A DNA stretch of 64,000 nucleotides from Chitinophaga pinensis (lineage in GTDB: Bacteria > Pseudomonadota > Gammaproteobacteria > Burkholderiales > SG8-41). Below the pieces are notes generated by a model. It was given only the letters and a program-made list of their open reading frames with translations, was not told where the DNA came from and searched no databases. The position numbers were made by a program, and so were the translations under genes. The stretch spans positions 1 through 64,000 of the forward strand of contig CALQCM020000011.1 of NCBI GenBank assembly GCA_943329075.2. The letters are read 5' to 3'. The first letter of the stretch is position 1; each line of letters starts with the position of its first letter. Below are positions 18,946 to 29,245 of this stretch, piece by piece.

Positions 18946-19764
18946 ATGCCGGAATTGCCCGAGGTCGAAACCACGCGGCGCGGTCTCGAACCGCTGGTGC
19001 GTGGTGCCACCGTCAGCGGCGTGGTCGTGCGTAACCGCTCACTGCGCCAGCCGGTGCCGCGCGAACTCTCACGCACGCTCACCGGCCAGCGCATCGACGC
19101 ACTCGAACGGCGCGGCAAATACCTGTTGTTTCGCGCTGAAGACGGCACGCTGATCGTGCATCTGGGCATGTCCGGGCGCCTGTGGGTCGTAACGAAAGAC
19201 ACGGCGCCCGCCAAACACGACCACTTCGATCTCGCACTCGACAACGGCAACATCGTGCGTTATCGCGATCCGCGCCGCTTTGGCCTGTTGCTGTGGCAGC
19301 GCGGCGATCCGCTCACGCACAAACTGCTGCGTGATATCGGACCCGAGCCGTTTTCGGACGCCTTCAATGCGCAGCAGCTTTACAAATAAACCCGCGCGCG
19401 CAGCGGCGCGATCAAAACGACGTTGATGGACAGCCATCTGGTGGCCGGGGTCGGTAACATTTACGCCAGCGAGGCACTGTTCCGGGCGCGCATCAATCCG
19501 AAACTGCCGGCACGCCGGCTCGGGCCGGCGCGATGCGCAACGCTGGTGCAGACCGTGCGCGAAGTATTGGCCGATGCCATCAAGGCCGGCGGTTCAAGCC
19601 TGCGTGACTACGTCAACTCCAAAGGCGAAGCCGGTTATTTCCAGAATAATTTTTCGGTCTATGACCGCACCGGCAAACCCTGTCTGGTCTGCGGCAGCCC
19701 GATCCGCAGCCTGGTACTGGGGCAGCGTTCGACCTTTTACTGTCCGCGCTGCCAGGCGCGCTGA
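18946..19764 (+). pseudogene. mutM: Formamidopyrimidine-DNA glycosylase interrupted by one in-frame stop codon
   Basis: MutM/Fpg removes 8-oxoguanine and ring-opened purines. The frame is otherwise complete at 272 codons: catalytic Pro2-Glu3 in MPELPEVETTRRGL, the H2TH segment VGNIYASEALFRARINPKL and a C-terminal zinc finger (CLVCG and CPRC). Codon 148 (19387-19389) is TAA, in the linker between the catalytic domain and H2TH, in the sequence YK-stop-TRARSGAIKT. There is no frameshift. A truncated 147-residue product would lack H2TH and zinc finger and should be inactive. One base change (for example AAA, CAA or GAA to TAA) explains it; sequencing error cannot be excluded. Confidence 0.93.
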
Positions 19765-19776
19765 AAATTCCCGCCG

Positions 19777-20525
<749 letters not shown>

Positions 20526-20536
<11 letters not shown>

Positions 20537-21083
20537 GACCCGTCCATTTCAGCAGTTGATGGGATACCGCGCCTGCACGCCCGCTGCGCACACATTCCCA
20601 CGCAGCGCCAACGTTCTGCGGCTGCGCGGCCTCGACATGCACGAACGCGCCGTCGGCCAGACGCGGCGCCAGCAGCTGCAACACTTGTGGCAACACGTCC
20701 ATGCGAAACGGCGGATCGAGAAATACCACGTCATAACGCCCCGTGTCGAGGCGCAGAAATTCTAGCGCATCCGCGCAGCGCAGTTCCACCGTACCGGCGT
20801 CGAGCAGGCGGGCGTTTTCCTGCAGTGTGCGATAGACAACCTTGTCGCGCTCGACCATCAGCACTTTCGCCGCACCGCGCGAGGCCGCCTCGAAACCCAG
20901 CGCACCGCTGCCGGCAAACAGATCGAGGCAGCATTTCCCCGTGAGATCCTGACCGAGCCAGTTAAACAGCGTCTCGCGCACGCGGTCGGGTGTCGGCCGC
21001 AGGTCCTCGCGCGACGCAAAGCGGATGATGCGGCTGCGCCAGGCGCCGCCGATGATGCGCACCCGGTTGGCGGCGGCAGGCAT
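20526..21083 (-). CDS. rsmD: 16S rRNA (guanine966-N2)-methyltransferase
   Basis: Methylates G966 of 16S rRNA using SAM. The protein has the family N-terminus [12 protein letters not shown], the [15 protein letters not shown] segment, the SAM loop [19 protein letters not shown] and the catalytic DPPF motif in [12 protein letters not shown] chose the ATG at 21083 (185 residues) over the TTG at 21095, which lies too close to the upstream M16 stop. It overlaps coaD by 11 bases, the usual rsmD-coaD pairing. Confidence 0.95.
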
Positions 21084-21098
21084 TGGATCCCGCAACGC

Positions 21099-22436
21099 CT
21101 ACTTTGGCGTCGCCGCGGCCGCGTTGTCTTCGGCGCCGACGATCACGGTGACCATGCGCGCCGGATCAACATGCCGCGCAAAAGCGCGCCGGATGTCGTC
21201 GCTCGTGACCTTCTCGACGCTGACCGTGAAATCGTCAAGATAGGTCAGCGGCAGATCGTAAAAACCGATGGCGGCGAGGTTCTCGACGATCTTGCGGTTG
21301 CTGTCGATGCGCAGCGCAAAGCCGCCGACGATGTTCTGTTTGGCTTTGCCCAACTCGTCCTCGGTCGGGCCCTTGACGAGAAACTCGGCGAGCGTTTCGC
21401 GCACCACCGCCAGCGCCTCGGCAGCCTGGTCGCGCCGCGTCTGCAGGCCGATCACGAACGGGCCGCGTTCTTTCATCGGCATGAAATAACTGTAGGCGGA
21501 ATAAGCGAGGCCCCGTTTGGAGCGCACTTCATCGGTGATGCGCGAAACGAAACCGCCGCCGCCGAGAATGTAATTACCGACGTAGAGCGGAAAATAATCG
21601 GGATCGTCGCGACGGATGCCGGGCATGCCGACCAGCAGATGGCTTTGCGTGGCCGGATGCGCAACGAGGCGCGTCTCTGCACGCTCAAGCGAGGCGACCG
21701 GGGGCAGCGCCGCGACCGGCTCGCCCTCGGGCAAACCGGTGGTCAGTTGTTCGGCGATCGCCGCGGCCTGCTCGCGCGTGACATCACCCATCATCGCCAC
21801 CACCGCGCGTTTGGCCGCATAAAAACGCCGGTGAAAACGCTCGAGATCGTCGCGCGTGATGCCGGCGACCGTCGCCGCCTCGCCGGAGCCGCGCAGCCCG
21901 TACGGATGCGTGCCGTAAATCATGCGGCTGAAATTGCGGTTCAGGAGGGTTTCGGGCTTGGTATCGGCCTCCTTGATGGCACCGACCGCGCGCGCTTTTT
22001 CGCGTTCAAGCACCGCCGCCGGAAATTCAGGCCGCTGCAGGATGCGCGCAAATAAATCGAGCGACTGCTGCAGTTCCGCCTTGCTGGTCAGCGTGCGCAG
22101 CGAGAGGCCGCTGCGGTCGCTGTCAAAACGATTGGCGAGTTGCGCGCCGGTGTCGGCCATGCGGCGCGACAGTTCGCTCTCCGACAATCCGCCGGCGCCC
22201 AGGCGCATCAAACCGAGCGTCATGCCGGCGACACCGGATTTTTCCGGCGTATCGAGCACCGAACCCGCGATAAAATCGACGCTGACGTCGAGCATCGGCA
22301 GGTCGTGGCTTTCGACAAAATAGACGCGCGCGCCGCTTTTGGTCTGCCAGTGCTGGATCGGCAGCAGCGCCGCGGCGGGCAGTGCGGCCAGCGCCATGAC
22401 GAGTGCGGCCAGCGCCGCAGCGAATTTATTGCCCAT
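21099..22436 (-). CDS. M16-family peptidase-like protein, non-catalytic partner
   Basis: A 445-residue exported M16 homologue. The signal peptide is MGNKFAAALAALVMALAALP followed by AAA. It has the M16 core (YFVESHDLPMLDVSVDF and FHRRFYAAKRAVVAMMGDV) but lacks the HxxEH zinc motif: the corresponding region reads VAGMTLGLMRLGAGGLSE. It is the partner of the adjacent zinc-bearing protein, with which it overlaps by 11 bases; such pairs form heterodimeric periplasmic peptidases. The ATG at 22436 gives the best signal peptide. Confidence 0.92.
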   Translation of the reverse strand: MGNKFAAALAALVMALAALPAAALLPIQHWQTKSGARVYFVESHDLPMLDVSVDFIAGSVLDTPEKSGVAGMTLGLMRLGAGGLSESELSRRMADTGAQLANRFDSDRSGLSLRTLTSKAELQQSLDLFARILQRPEFPAAVLEREKARAVGAIKEADTKPETLLNRNFSRMIYGTHPYGLRGSGEAATVAGITRDDLERFHRRFYAAKRAVVAMMGDVTREQAAAIAEQLTTGLPEGEPVAALPPVASLERAETRLVAHPATQSHLLVGMPGIRRDDPDYFPLYVGNYILGGGGFVSRITDEVRSKRGLAYSAYSYFMPMKERGPFVIGLQTRRDQAAEALAVVRETLAEFLVKGPTEDELGKAKQNIVGGFALRIDSNRKIVENLAAIGFYDLPLTYLDDFTVSVEKVTSDDIRRAFARHVDPARMVTVIVGAEDNAAAATPK

Positions 22437-23820
22437 GACGGATTCCTTGCGGCGCCGGTGCCGGCTTACGGCCTTCAACCGGCTGTGGATCGAGTACGGC
22501 GATGGTCAGACTGTCGTCAATCAGAAATTTTTTCGCCACGGCCTGCACCTCGGCCGCCGTCACCGCCTGCAGCTTCTTCAGCATGACGTCGATGGTCCGA
22601 TGCGGATAGCCGGCGACTTCCAGCGTGCCGATCTGCATGCCCTGGAAAAAAATCGAATCGCGCTCGAACACCTGCCCGGCGATGACCTGCGCCTTGACGC
22701 GTTTGAGTTCTTCTTCGCTGACACCGTCGGCGGCGACTTTCGCCAGCTCGCGCCGCACCGCGCGTTCGAGCTCGTCGATCGTGCGCCCGGTCGCCGGAAC
22801 GCCGGCAATCATGAAGAGGCCGGGGCCGCGCTGCGTGTTGTCGTAGCCGGCGTGGACCGAGTTGGCGATCTTCTCCTCGCGCACCAGCGTGCCGGTCAGA
22901 CGCGCCGCATCGCTGCCGTCGAGCACGCCGGCCAGCATTTCCAATGCATAGGGCTCGGTTTCGTTTTCAAGGTCGCGCAAAACGGGAGCCCGCCAGGCCA
23001 TGGTCAGCGCCGGCAGTTCCGCGGGCGCCTTCACCGAAATACGGCGCATGCCGCGTTGTGCCGGTTCATCCTGCGGTTTGCGCGCCGGCAATACCTTGGG
23101 TTTGAGCGCGCCGAAATATTTTTCCGCCAGCGCGAAAACGTCTTTTGCAGCGACGTCACCGGCGACAACAATGATCGCGTTATTCGGCGCGTACCAGCGG
23201 TTATACCAATCCAGGGCATCGGTATAAGTCATATTTTGCAGATCACTCATCCAGCCGACGACGGGGCGACCGTAGGGGTGTGCGGTAAATACGGCAGACA
23301 TCAGCTGCTCGTTGACCACGCCGCGCGGCTGGTCTTCAGTGCGCAGACGCCGCTCTTCCATGACGACCTTGATCTCCTTGTCGAACTCTTCTTTCGAGAT
23401 GACGAGATTGGCCATGCGATCGGCCTCGAGCCGGAAGGCAAGTTCGAGGCGCGATTTGTGCAGCTGCTGGTGATAGCCGGTGAAATCACGCGACGTGAAC
23501 GCATTTTCGCGACCGCCGGCGGCGGCAACAATCCGCGAAAACTCGCCACCCGGCACCTCGCGCGTGCCCTTGAACATCATGTGTTCGAGCACGTGCGCCA
23601 CACCCGTGGTGCCGTTGAACTCGTCGACACTGCCGGCTTTGTACCAAACCATCGACACCACGGTGGGGGCGCGATGATCCTCTTTAACGATGACGCGCAG
23701 GCCGTTGCCCAGCGTCTGTTCTACGGCCTGCGCACGCGCCGGCTGCTGTGCCAGTGCGGTCAGTGCGACTAAGAGGCAAATTACTGCGTGCATCGCTTTC
23801 ATGCGAAACGGGTGTGCCAT
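22426..23820 (-). CDS. M16-family zinc metallopeptidase
   Basis: The 464-residue exported peptidase has a signal ending near ARA (about residue 30). The inverted zinc motif is H76-V-L-E79-H80 (HVLEHMMFKGT), and the distal glutamate lies in VVMEERR (about 153-158). Conserved M16 stretches follow: HPYGRPVVGWMSDL and WYAPNNAIIVVAGDV. AGGATGATGC precedes the ATG at 23820. It is paired with the non-catalytic partner downstream and lies divergent from ftsY, a standard betaproteobacterial arrangement. Confidence 0.94.
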   Translation of the reverse strand: MAHPFRMKAMHAVICLLVALTALAQQPARAQAVEQTLGNGLRVIVKEDHRAPTVVSMVWYKAGSVDEFNGTTGVAHVLEHMMFKGTREVPGGEFSRIVAAAGGRENAFTSRDFTGYHQQLHKSRLELAFRLEADRMANLVISKEEFDKEIKVVMEERRLRTEDQPRGVVNEQLMSAVFTAHPYGRPVVGWMSDLQNMTYTDALDWYNRWYAPNNAIIVVAGDVAAKDVFALAEKYFGALKPKVLPARKPQDEPAQRGMRRISVKAPAELPALTMAWRAPVLRDLENETEPYALEMLAGVLDGSDAARLTGTLVREEKIANSVHAGYDNTQRGPGLFMIAGVPATGRTIDELERAVRRELAKVAADGVSEEELKRVKAQVIAGQVFERDSIFFQGMQIGTLEVAGYPHRTIDVMLKKLQAVTAAEVQAVAKKFLIDDSLTIAVLDPQPVEGRKPAPAPQGIRHGQ

Positions 23821-24027
23821 GCATCATCCTGGTTTGAGTGGTAGCCCGCGGGCGGCTTTCCGGCTAGAATTTTAAGTCAATTGCAGCACCCGCGCCCATC
23901 TCATGCGCGGACATCGCGCCGTCAATGTCGCCGTCAATATTTATCCGGGCCACCACAGTGTCTTCACATCGATCCGATTCCCGACGGCCGCAGAAATGCG
24001 GCGCCAGGGCTATTGACCGCGCGCGGC

Positions 24028-24996
24028 ATGTTTAGTTTCCTCAAAAGCAAAGAGAAAGCGCCCGCGGCCGGCGGTTGGGGCCAGCGCCTGCGCGACGGAC
24101 TGGCGCGCACGCGCCAGGTCCTTAACACCGATCTCGGCGATTTGTTCGCCGGCGGGAAAATTGACGAGGCGTTCTTCGAGGATCTCGAAACCACGCTGCT
24201 CGCCGCCGACGTCGGCGTCGCCGCCAGCGCTTTTCTGATCAAACGCCTGCGCGAAGACGCGCGCCGCGGCGGTTATCGCGAGCCGCGCGAACTCAAGGGC
24301 GCGCTGCGTTCGGCCATCCTCGACATGCTCGCTCCGATCGCCGTCCCACTCAACGTCGAGACACAGCGCCCGTTCATCATCATGCTGGTCGGCGTCAACG
24401 GTGCGGGCAAAACCACTTCGATCGGCAAGCTGGCGCACTATTTCCAGAAAAGCGGAAAATCGGTTCTGCTCGCTGCGGGCGACACGTTTCGCGCGGCGGC
24501 GCGCGAGCAGTTGCAGGCCTGGGGCGAGCGCAACAACGTGGCCGTGATCACCCAGCAATCGGGCGACGCGGCGGCGGTCATATTTGACGCAGTGAATGCG
24601 GCCCACGCGCGCAACATCGACGTCGTGCTGGCCGATACCGCCGGCCGCCTGCCGACCCAGTTGCACCTGATGGAAGAAATCAAAAAGGTCAAACGCGTCA
24701 TCGCCAAGTCCACGCCGGGGGCGCCGCACGAAGTGCTGCTGGTGCTCGATGCCAACACCGGCCAGAACGCCGTGAATCAGGTCAGGGCTTTCGATGAGGC
24801 ACTGGGTGTCACCGGACTCGTGTTGACCAAGCTCGACGGCACCGCCAAGGGTGGCGTGATCTGCGCTATCTCGCATCTCCACGCCGCCGCCGGCAAGGGG
24901 CAGGCGATCCCGCTGCGTTTCATCGGCGTCGGCGAAGGCATCGACGACCTGCAGCCGTTCAATGCGGAGGAGTTTGTCGATGCGTTGCTGGGTTAG
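24028..24996 (+). CDS. ftsY: Signal recognition particle receptor FtsY
   Basis: The membrane-associated GTPase that docks SRP-ribosome complexes at the Sec translocon. The 322-residue protein has a short N-terminal segment (MFSFLKSKEKAPA), an N domain and a G domain. Motifs are GVNGAGKTTSIGKLA (G1), DTFRAAAREQL, DTAGRLPTQ (G3), TKLDGTAKGG (G4) and IGVGEGIDDLQPF. Unlike the E. coli protein it has no long acidic A domain. The ATG at 24028 is chosen by homology; the longer frame from 23881 starts with TTG and lacks conserved sequence. A heptamer inverted repeat separates it from ftsE. Confidence 0.96.
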   Translation: MFSFLKSKEKAPAAGGWGQRLRDGLARTRQVLNTDLGDLFAGGKIDEAFFEDLETTLLAADVGVAASAFLIKRLREDARRGGYREPRELKGALRSAILDMLAPIAVPLNVETQRPFIIMLVGVNGAGKTTSIGKLAHYFQKSGKSVLLAAGDTFRAAAREQLQAWGERNNVAVITQQSGDAAAVIFDAVNAAHARNIDVVLADTAGRLPTQLHLMEEIKKVKRVIAKSTPGAPHEVLLVLDANTGQNAVNQVRAFDEALGVTGLVLTKLDGTAKGGVICAISHLHAAAGKGQAIPLRFIGVGEGIDDLQPFNAEEFVDALLG

Positions 24997-25000
24997 AACA

Positions 25001-25069
25001 GGATTGAGGATCAAGGATCGAGGCTTCGGCCCTTGGGTTGCTCAATCCTCAATCCTTGATCCTCGATCC
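25001..25069. repeat. Paired heptamer arrays in inverse orientation (ftsY-ftsE gap)
   Basis: The left arm (25001-25021) is GGATTGA, GGATCAA, GGATCGA. The right arm (25042-25069) is TCAATCC, TCAATCC, TTGATCC, TCGATCC. The arms can pair as a stem of about 21 bp with two mismatches and a loop of roughly 20-30 bases. The pair fills nearly the whole gap between ftsY and ftsE and ends just before the ftsE ATG. Confidence 0.92.
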
Positions 25070-25077
25070 TGCCTCGC

Positions 25078-25743
25078 ATGATTTCCTTCAGCCACGTCTC
25101 GAAACGTTACCCCGGCGGGCACCAGGCGCTGCAGGACGTCAGCTTTTCGATTGACGCGGGTGAACTGGTTTTTGTCACCGGCCATTCCGGCGCCGGCAAA
25201 AGTACTTTGCTCAAACTGCTGGTCGCGATCGAACGGCCGACCAGCGGCAGTGTCATCGTCAACGGGCAAAATGTCGGCGCCCTGAACCGTCGCGCCGTGC
25301 CGTTCATGCGGCGCAGTTTCGGTCTGGTATTCCAGGATCACAAACTGCTGTTCGATCGCAACGTCTTCGACAATGTCGCCCTGCCGCTGCAGATTGCCGG
25401 CTTTCCGGGCAAAGACGCGGCGCGGCGCGTGCGCGCGGCGCTCGACAAGGTCGGTCTCCTGAAATTCGAAGCGGCGATGCCGATCACGCTGTCGGGCGGC
25501 GAACAGCAGCGTCTGTGCATGGCGCGCGCCATCGTGCACCGCCCTGCCATTCTTCTGGCCGACGAACCAACGGGCAATCTCGATACCGAATACGCGCTGG
25601 AGATCGGCGAACTGATCCGCTCCTTCAACCAGGTCGGCGTCACCGCCATCATCGCCACACACGACCAGAGTTTGCTGGCGCAACTGGCGCCGCGCGTCAT
25701 TTCGCTCAGGCAGGGCGTGCTTGAACCCGGGGCGGCCGCATGA
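25078..25743 (+). CDS. ftsE: Cell-division ABC ATPase FtsE
   Basis: FtsE with FtsX forms a divisome ABC complex that activates periplasmic murein hydrolase regulators such as EnvC. The 221-residue length is standard. It starts [18 protein letters not shown], with Walker [11 protein letters not shown]-loop [20 protein letters not shown], signature LSGGEQQR and Walker [13 protein letters not shown]. Its TGA overlaps the ftsX ATG. An EnvC-like gene lies at 52.2 kb in this window. Confidence 0.97.
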   Translation: MISFSHVSKRYPGGHQALQDVSFSIDAGELVFVTGHSGAGKSTLLKLLVAIERPTSGSVIVNGQNVGALNRRAVPFMRRSFGLVFQDHKLLFDRNVFDNVALPLQIAGFPGKDAARRVRAALDKVGLLKFEAAMPITLSGGEQQRLCMARAIVHRPAILLADEPTGNLDTEYALEIGELIRSFNQVGVTAIIATHDQSLLAQLAPRVISLRQGVLEPGAAA

Positions 25744-26666
25744 GAGCGTGGCTGGCAGCGCATGCCGGCGGATTCAGCGCCGCACTGAAAAGGCTATCGA
25801 TCACGCCGCTCGGCAGCGCGCTCAATGCACTGGTGATCGGCATCGCACTAAGCCTGCCGGTCGGCTTGTATTTGCTGGTGTCCAACCTGCAGGCCGCCTC
25901 GCAACAGTTGACCGCCGCGCCGCAAATCAGCGCCTTCATGGCGCTTGACGCATCGCGCGCAGAAATTGCGCAAATTGAAGTGCGGTTAAAACAGACGCCG
26001 CGCATCACTGCGTTCCGTCTGGTGCCGCGCGAACAGGCGCTGGCCGAGTTCAAAAAATCGAGCGGCCTGAACGACGTGATTGAAGGCCTGCCGCAGAACC
26101 CGTTGCCGGATGCTTTCGTCATCGATGCCGCCGACGCGTCACCGGAGGCGCTGGAAGGACTGCGCGATGAAATCCGCCAATGGCCGCGCGTGGCGCACGT
26201 GCAGCTCGATGCACAATGGGCGCGCCGGCTCGATGCCGGCCTGCGCCTCGCCCGGCTTGTCGCCGCCATCCTCGGCACGCTGCTGGGCGTGGCGCTGGTG
26301 GCCGTCACCTTCAATACCATCCGGCTGCAGGTTTTGACGCGGCGCGAAGAGATCGAAGTCATCAAGCTGATCGGCGCGACTGACGCGTTCATACAGCGGC
26401 CCTTTTTGTATTTCGGTGCGTTGCAGGGACTTGCCGGGGGGGCGGTCGCCTGGGGCATCGTCAGTGCCGGCGCCTATCTGGCGAACCGCAGCCTGGGCGA
26501 GTTGTCACACGTCTATGCCGCGCTCCTGCAACTGAATAATCTGACGCCCGGCGATAGCTTGGTTTTGCTGCTGACAGCAACCGCGCTCGGCTGGTTGGGC
26601 GCTTGGATTTCGGTCAGCCGGCATCTCGCCCTGATCGAACCTTATATTCATAAATCGCTACAATAA
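25740..26666 (+). CDS. ftsX: Cell-division membrane protein FtsX
   Basis: The 308-residue membrane partner of FtsE. A cytoplasmic N-terminal stretch is followed by a helix ([20 protein letters not shown]), an extracytoplasmic domain of roughly 100 residues and three more helices. The conserved cytoplasmic loop [20 protein letters not shown] lies between helices 2 and 3. It is translationally coupled to ftsE by ATGA and followed by rpoH, the normal order in proteobacteria. Confidence 0.96.
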   Translation: MRAWLAAHAGGFSAALKRLSITPLGSALNALVIGIALSLPVGLYLLVSNLQAASQQLTAAPQISAFMALDASRAEIAQIEVRLKQTPRITAFRLVPREQALAEFKKSSGLNDVIEGLPQNPLPDAFVIDAADASPEALEGLRDEIRQWPRVAHVQLDAQWARRLDAGLRLARLVAAILGTLLGVALVAVTFNTIRLQVLTRREEIEVIKLIGATDAFIQRPFLYFGALQGLAGGAVAWGIVSAGAYLANRSLGELSHVYAALLQLNNLTPGDSLVLLLTATALGWLGAWISVSRHLALIEPYIHKSLQ

Positions 26667-26728
26667 AACGGTTATTTATGATGTTTTGGCAACAACTTCC
26701 ACCGCAGCCGCTGGAACTAATTGGTGAT

Positions 26729-26758
26729 TTGGCACTCATACGAAGAGAGTGCTAATAT
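26729..26758 (+). promoter_or_regulatory. CIRCE operator (HrcA site) overlapping the rpoH promoter
   Basis: TTGGCACTC, a nine-base spacer and GAGTGCTAA (26729-26755) match the CIRCE consensus TTAGCACTC-N9-GAGTGCTAA at 17 of 18 positions. A sigma-70-type promoter overlaps it: -35 TTGGCA (26729-26734), an 18-bp spacer and -10 TAATAT (26753-26758). HrcA bound here should block RNA polymerase. The ATG of rpoH lies 22 bp after the -10. Confidence 0.92.
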
Positions 26759-26780
26759 TTGCACCTAAGGGAGCCCAACC

Positions 26781-27632
26781 ATGCCCAGCTACGCATTGCC
26801 GATTCCGTCAGCAACCGGAAGCCTGGATACCTACATCCAGAGCGTCAACCGGTTTCCCCTCCTGTCGCAACAGGACGAGACCGACCTTGCGCGCCGCTTT
26901 CGCGACCACGAAGACCTTGATGCCGCCCGGCAATTGATCATGTCGCACCTGCGCGTGGTCGTGTCAATTGCACGCGGTTATCTCGGTTACGGCCTGCCGC
27001 AGGCCGACCTGATTCAGGAAGGCAACATCGGCCTGATGAAGGCCGTCAAACGCTTCGACCCGGAACGCGGTGTGCGTCTGGTTTCGTTCGCCGTGCACTG
27101 GATCCGCGCCGAGATGCACGAATACATCCTGCGCAACTGGCGCATCGTGAAAATCGCAACTACCAAGGCGCAACGCAAATTGTTCTTCAATCTGCGCAGC
27201 ATGAAGCGCGGCCTCGACACGCTGGGCGCGGCTGAAGTCAATGCCATGGCGAAGCAGCTCGGCGTCAAAGCCGAGGAAGTTGTCGAGATGGAAACCCGCC
27301 TGGGCGGCAAGGACGTCGCGCTCGAACCGCTCAACGACGACAGCGAAGACAATTTCGCACCGATCGCTTACCTGCGCGATACGCGCGCCGAACCCGATCA
27401 CATCCTTGAGCAGGAACAATCGGCCCGACTGCGCAGCGGCGGTCTGGAAAAAGCGCTGGCCAGCCTTGATGCGCGCAGCCGCCGGATCGTTGAAGCACGC
27501 TGGTTGCGCGAAACCGACCAGGCGACGTTGCATGACCTCGCCGCTGAATTCGGCGTCTCGGCCGAACGCATCCGTCAGATTGAAAACAAGGCAATGCAGA
27601 AAATGCGCGGCATTATCGGCGCGGCGGCCTGA
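26781..27632 (+). CDS. rpoH: Heat-shock sigma factor RpoH (sigma-32)
   Basis: Directs RNA polymerase to heat-shock promoters. The 283-residue protein has region 2 (QADLIQEGNIGLMKAVKRFDP, split), the RpoH box QRKLFFNLR (131-139) that separates sigma-32 from other sigma-70 factors, and region 4 with the helix-turn-helix TLHDLAAEFGVSAERIRQIE. AAGGGAG precedes the ATG. The CIRCE element over its promoter suggests control by HrcA, so heat-shock sigma synthesis would itself be repressed until HrcA is inactivated. Confidence 0.98.
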   Translation: MPSYALPIPSATGSLDTYIQSVNRFPLLSQQDETDLARRFRDHEDLDAARQLIMSHLRVVVSIARGYLGYGLPQADLIQEGNIGLMKAVKRFDPERGVRLVSFAVHWIRAEMHEYILRNWRIVKIATTKAQRKLFFNLRSMKRGLDTLGAAEVNAMAKQLGVKAEEVVEMETRLGGKDVALEPLNDDSEDNFAPIAYLRDTRAEPDHILEQEQSARLRSGGLEKALASLDARSRRIVEARWLRETDQATLHDLAAEFGVSAERIRQIENKAMQKMRGIIGAAA

Positions 27633-27657
27633 ATCCCGGTCAGGGCCGAATAAATTG

Positions 27658-27688
27658 AACGGGCCGGCAAATGCCGGCCCGTTTTTTA
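27658..27688 (+). terminator. Intrinsic terminator after rpoH
   Basis: AACGGGCCGGC and GCCGGCCCGTT pair perfectly around AAAT, followed by TTTTATT. It closes the ftsY-ftsE-ftsX-rpoH unit. Confidence 0.95.
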
Positions 27689-27738
27689 TTGCCGCGGCTG
27701 CATGCACTATCAGTGCCGCAACGAACCTTCGGCACGGT

Positions 27739-28338
27739 CTATTGCAGCAGAAGCCGGATGTCGTGCAACAGCTTCTGCGCGCCCTGTCCGTAGGCGGAGA
27801 AAAGTCTGAGCCGGCCCGCGGGATCGTAGAGATAGGTGCCGGCCGAATGGTCCACCGTATAGCTGCCGCCGGCCATCGGCTGCTTCTGGTAAAAAATCTT
27901 GAATTCCTTGGCGGTCCGCAGGGTCGCATCGGCATCGCCGTAGAGACCCAGAAACGACGGATGGAAGGTCGGCACGTACTTCGACAACAACTCCGGTGTG
28001 TCGCGCTCCGGATCCACCGAAATGAACAGCACCTGGACGCGTTCGGCATCTTGGCCGAGTTCCTTCATAACCACCGCCAGCTCGCCCATGGTGGTGGGAC
28101 AAACATCGGGGCAAAAAATATAGCCGAAAAAAACCACCACCACCTTGCCCTTGAAATCATCAAGAGTGCGTGATTTACCGTTGTGGTCGGTGAGCTGGAA
28201 GTTGCGGCCGAAATCGGCACCGCTCAAGTCCGTCAGCTGGAACGCCGGCTTTGCAGGGCCACTATCGCAACCGGCCAGCAGAAGACCGAGCAGCAATAGC
28301 AACGGGTTTACCAGACGATGCACGACGGTTGCCGTCAT
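27739..28338 (-). CDS. sco: SCO1/SenC-family copper chaperone
   Basis: A thioredoxin-fold membrane lipoprotein that helps load copper into the CuA centre of cytochrome oxidase subunit II. The lipobox is LLAGC (Cys24), and the copper ligands are C76 and C80 of FCPDVCP and H164 of VDHSAG. At 199 residues it is typical. It is last in the cox locus, four bases after ctaB. Confidence 0.95.
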   Translation of the reverse strand: MTATVVHRLVNPLLLLLGLLLAGCDSGPAKPAFQLTDLSGADFGRNFQLTDHNGKSRTLDDFKGKVVVVFFGYIFCPDVCPTTMGELAVVMKELGQDAERVQVLFISVDPERDTPELLSKYVPTFHPSFLGLYGDADATLRTAKEFKIFYQKQPMAGGSYTVDHSAGTYLYDPAGRLRLFSAYGQGAQKLLHDIRLLLQ

Positions 28339-28342
28339 TACT

Positions 28343-29245
28343 TCATGCCGTGATGTAGTGATCGAGCAACAGCGCGGTAAACAACAGCATCAAATACAGA
28401 ATTGAATAGCGGAACGTCGTCTGCGCCAGACGGTCGCTGTAATCACGGTAAATGCGGATCGCGTAATAAAGAAACACCGCATCAAGCGCAAGCACCGAGA
28501 CGACGTATAAAACACCGCTCATGCGCGTGGCGAACGGCAACAGCGTCACGGCAATGAGGATCAGCGTGTAGAGCAGAACGTGCAGTCGCGTGAAACTGTC
28601 GCCGTGGGTCACCGGCAGCATGGGCACGCCGGCCTTCGCATATTCGTTTTTGCGGTAGAGCGCGAGCGACCAGAAGTGCGGTGGCGTCCACGCAAAAATA
28701 ATCAGGAACAACAGCAACGCCTGAAAAGGCACGTCGCCGGTGGCCGCCGCCCAACCCAGTACCGGGGGCATCGCGCCGGAGGCGCCGCCGATGACGATGT
28801 TTTGCGGCGTCATCGGCTTGAGCACAACGGTGTAAATAACCGCGTAACCGACAAACGTCGCCAGCGTCAGCCACATGGTCAGCGGGTTCACTTCGGAATA
28901 GAGAACGATCAGGCCGATGCCGCCAATGATGCTGGCGAATACCAGCGTCTGCGCCGTGGTCAGTTCACCGCGCGGCAGGGGCCGGCCGCGCGTGCGCGCC
29001 ATCACTGCATCGATCTTCTGCTCGACGATGCAATTGAATGCGGCCGCGGCACCGGCGACCAGCGCAATGCCGATTGTCGCCGCTATTACCCTCCACGCGA
29101 AGCGCGCGTCGATCACACCGGGCGGCACGGCCAGAAACATGCCGATGATGGCGCAAAAGACGATCAGCGACACGACGCGCGGCTTGGTCAGCGCCATGAA
29201 CTGCGAAAGTCGTGTGGTGGTCTGCTGCCAGGTGATCGAGGTCAT
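28343..29245 (-). CDS. ctaB: Protoheme IX farnesyltransferase (heme O synthase)
   Basis: A 300-residue UbiA-family membrane enzyme that farnesylates heme b to heme O, precursor of heme A. The catalytic motif is [13 protein letters not shown], and the second aspartate-rich site is replaced as usual by [17 protein letters not shown]. About nine membrane helices are visible. In most betaproteobacteria ctaA lies directly upstream; here only 95 bp of sequence without a gene separates ctaB from the CxxxC protein. Confidence 0.96.
   Translation of the reverse strand: MTSITWQQTTTRLSQFMALTKPRVVSLIVFCAIIGMFLAVPPGVIDARFAWRVIAATIGIALVAGAAAAFNCIVEQKIDAVMARTRGRPLPRGELTTAQTLVFASIIGGIGLIVLYSEVNPLTMWLTLATFVGYAVIYTVVLKPMTPQNIVIGGASGAMPPVLGWAAATGDVPFQALLLFLIIFAWTPPHFWSLALYRKNEYAKAGVPMLPVTHGDSFTRLHVLLYTLILIAVTLLPFATRMSGVLYVVSVLALDAVFLYYAIRIYRDYSDRLAQTTFRYSILYLMLLFTALLLDHYITA

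Noticed and set aside
23881..24027. Upstream extension of ftsY
   Set aside because: The extension starts with TTG, has no conserved residues and would cover the divergent promoter region; ATG at 24028 fits the family.
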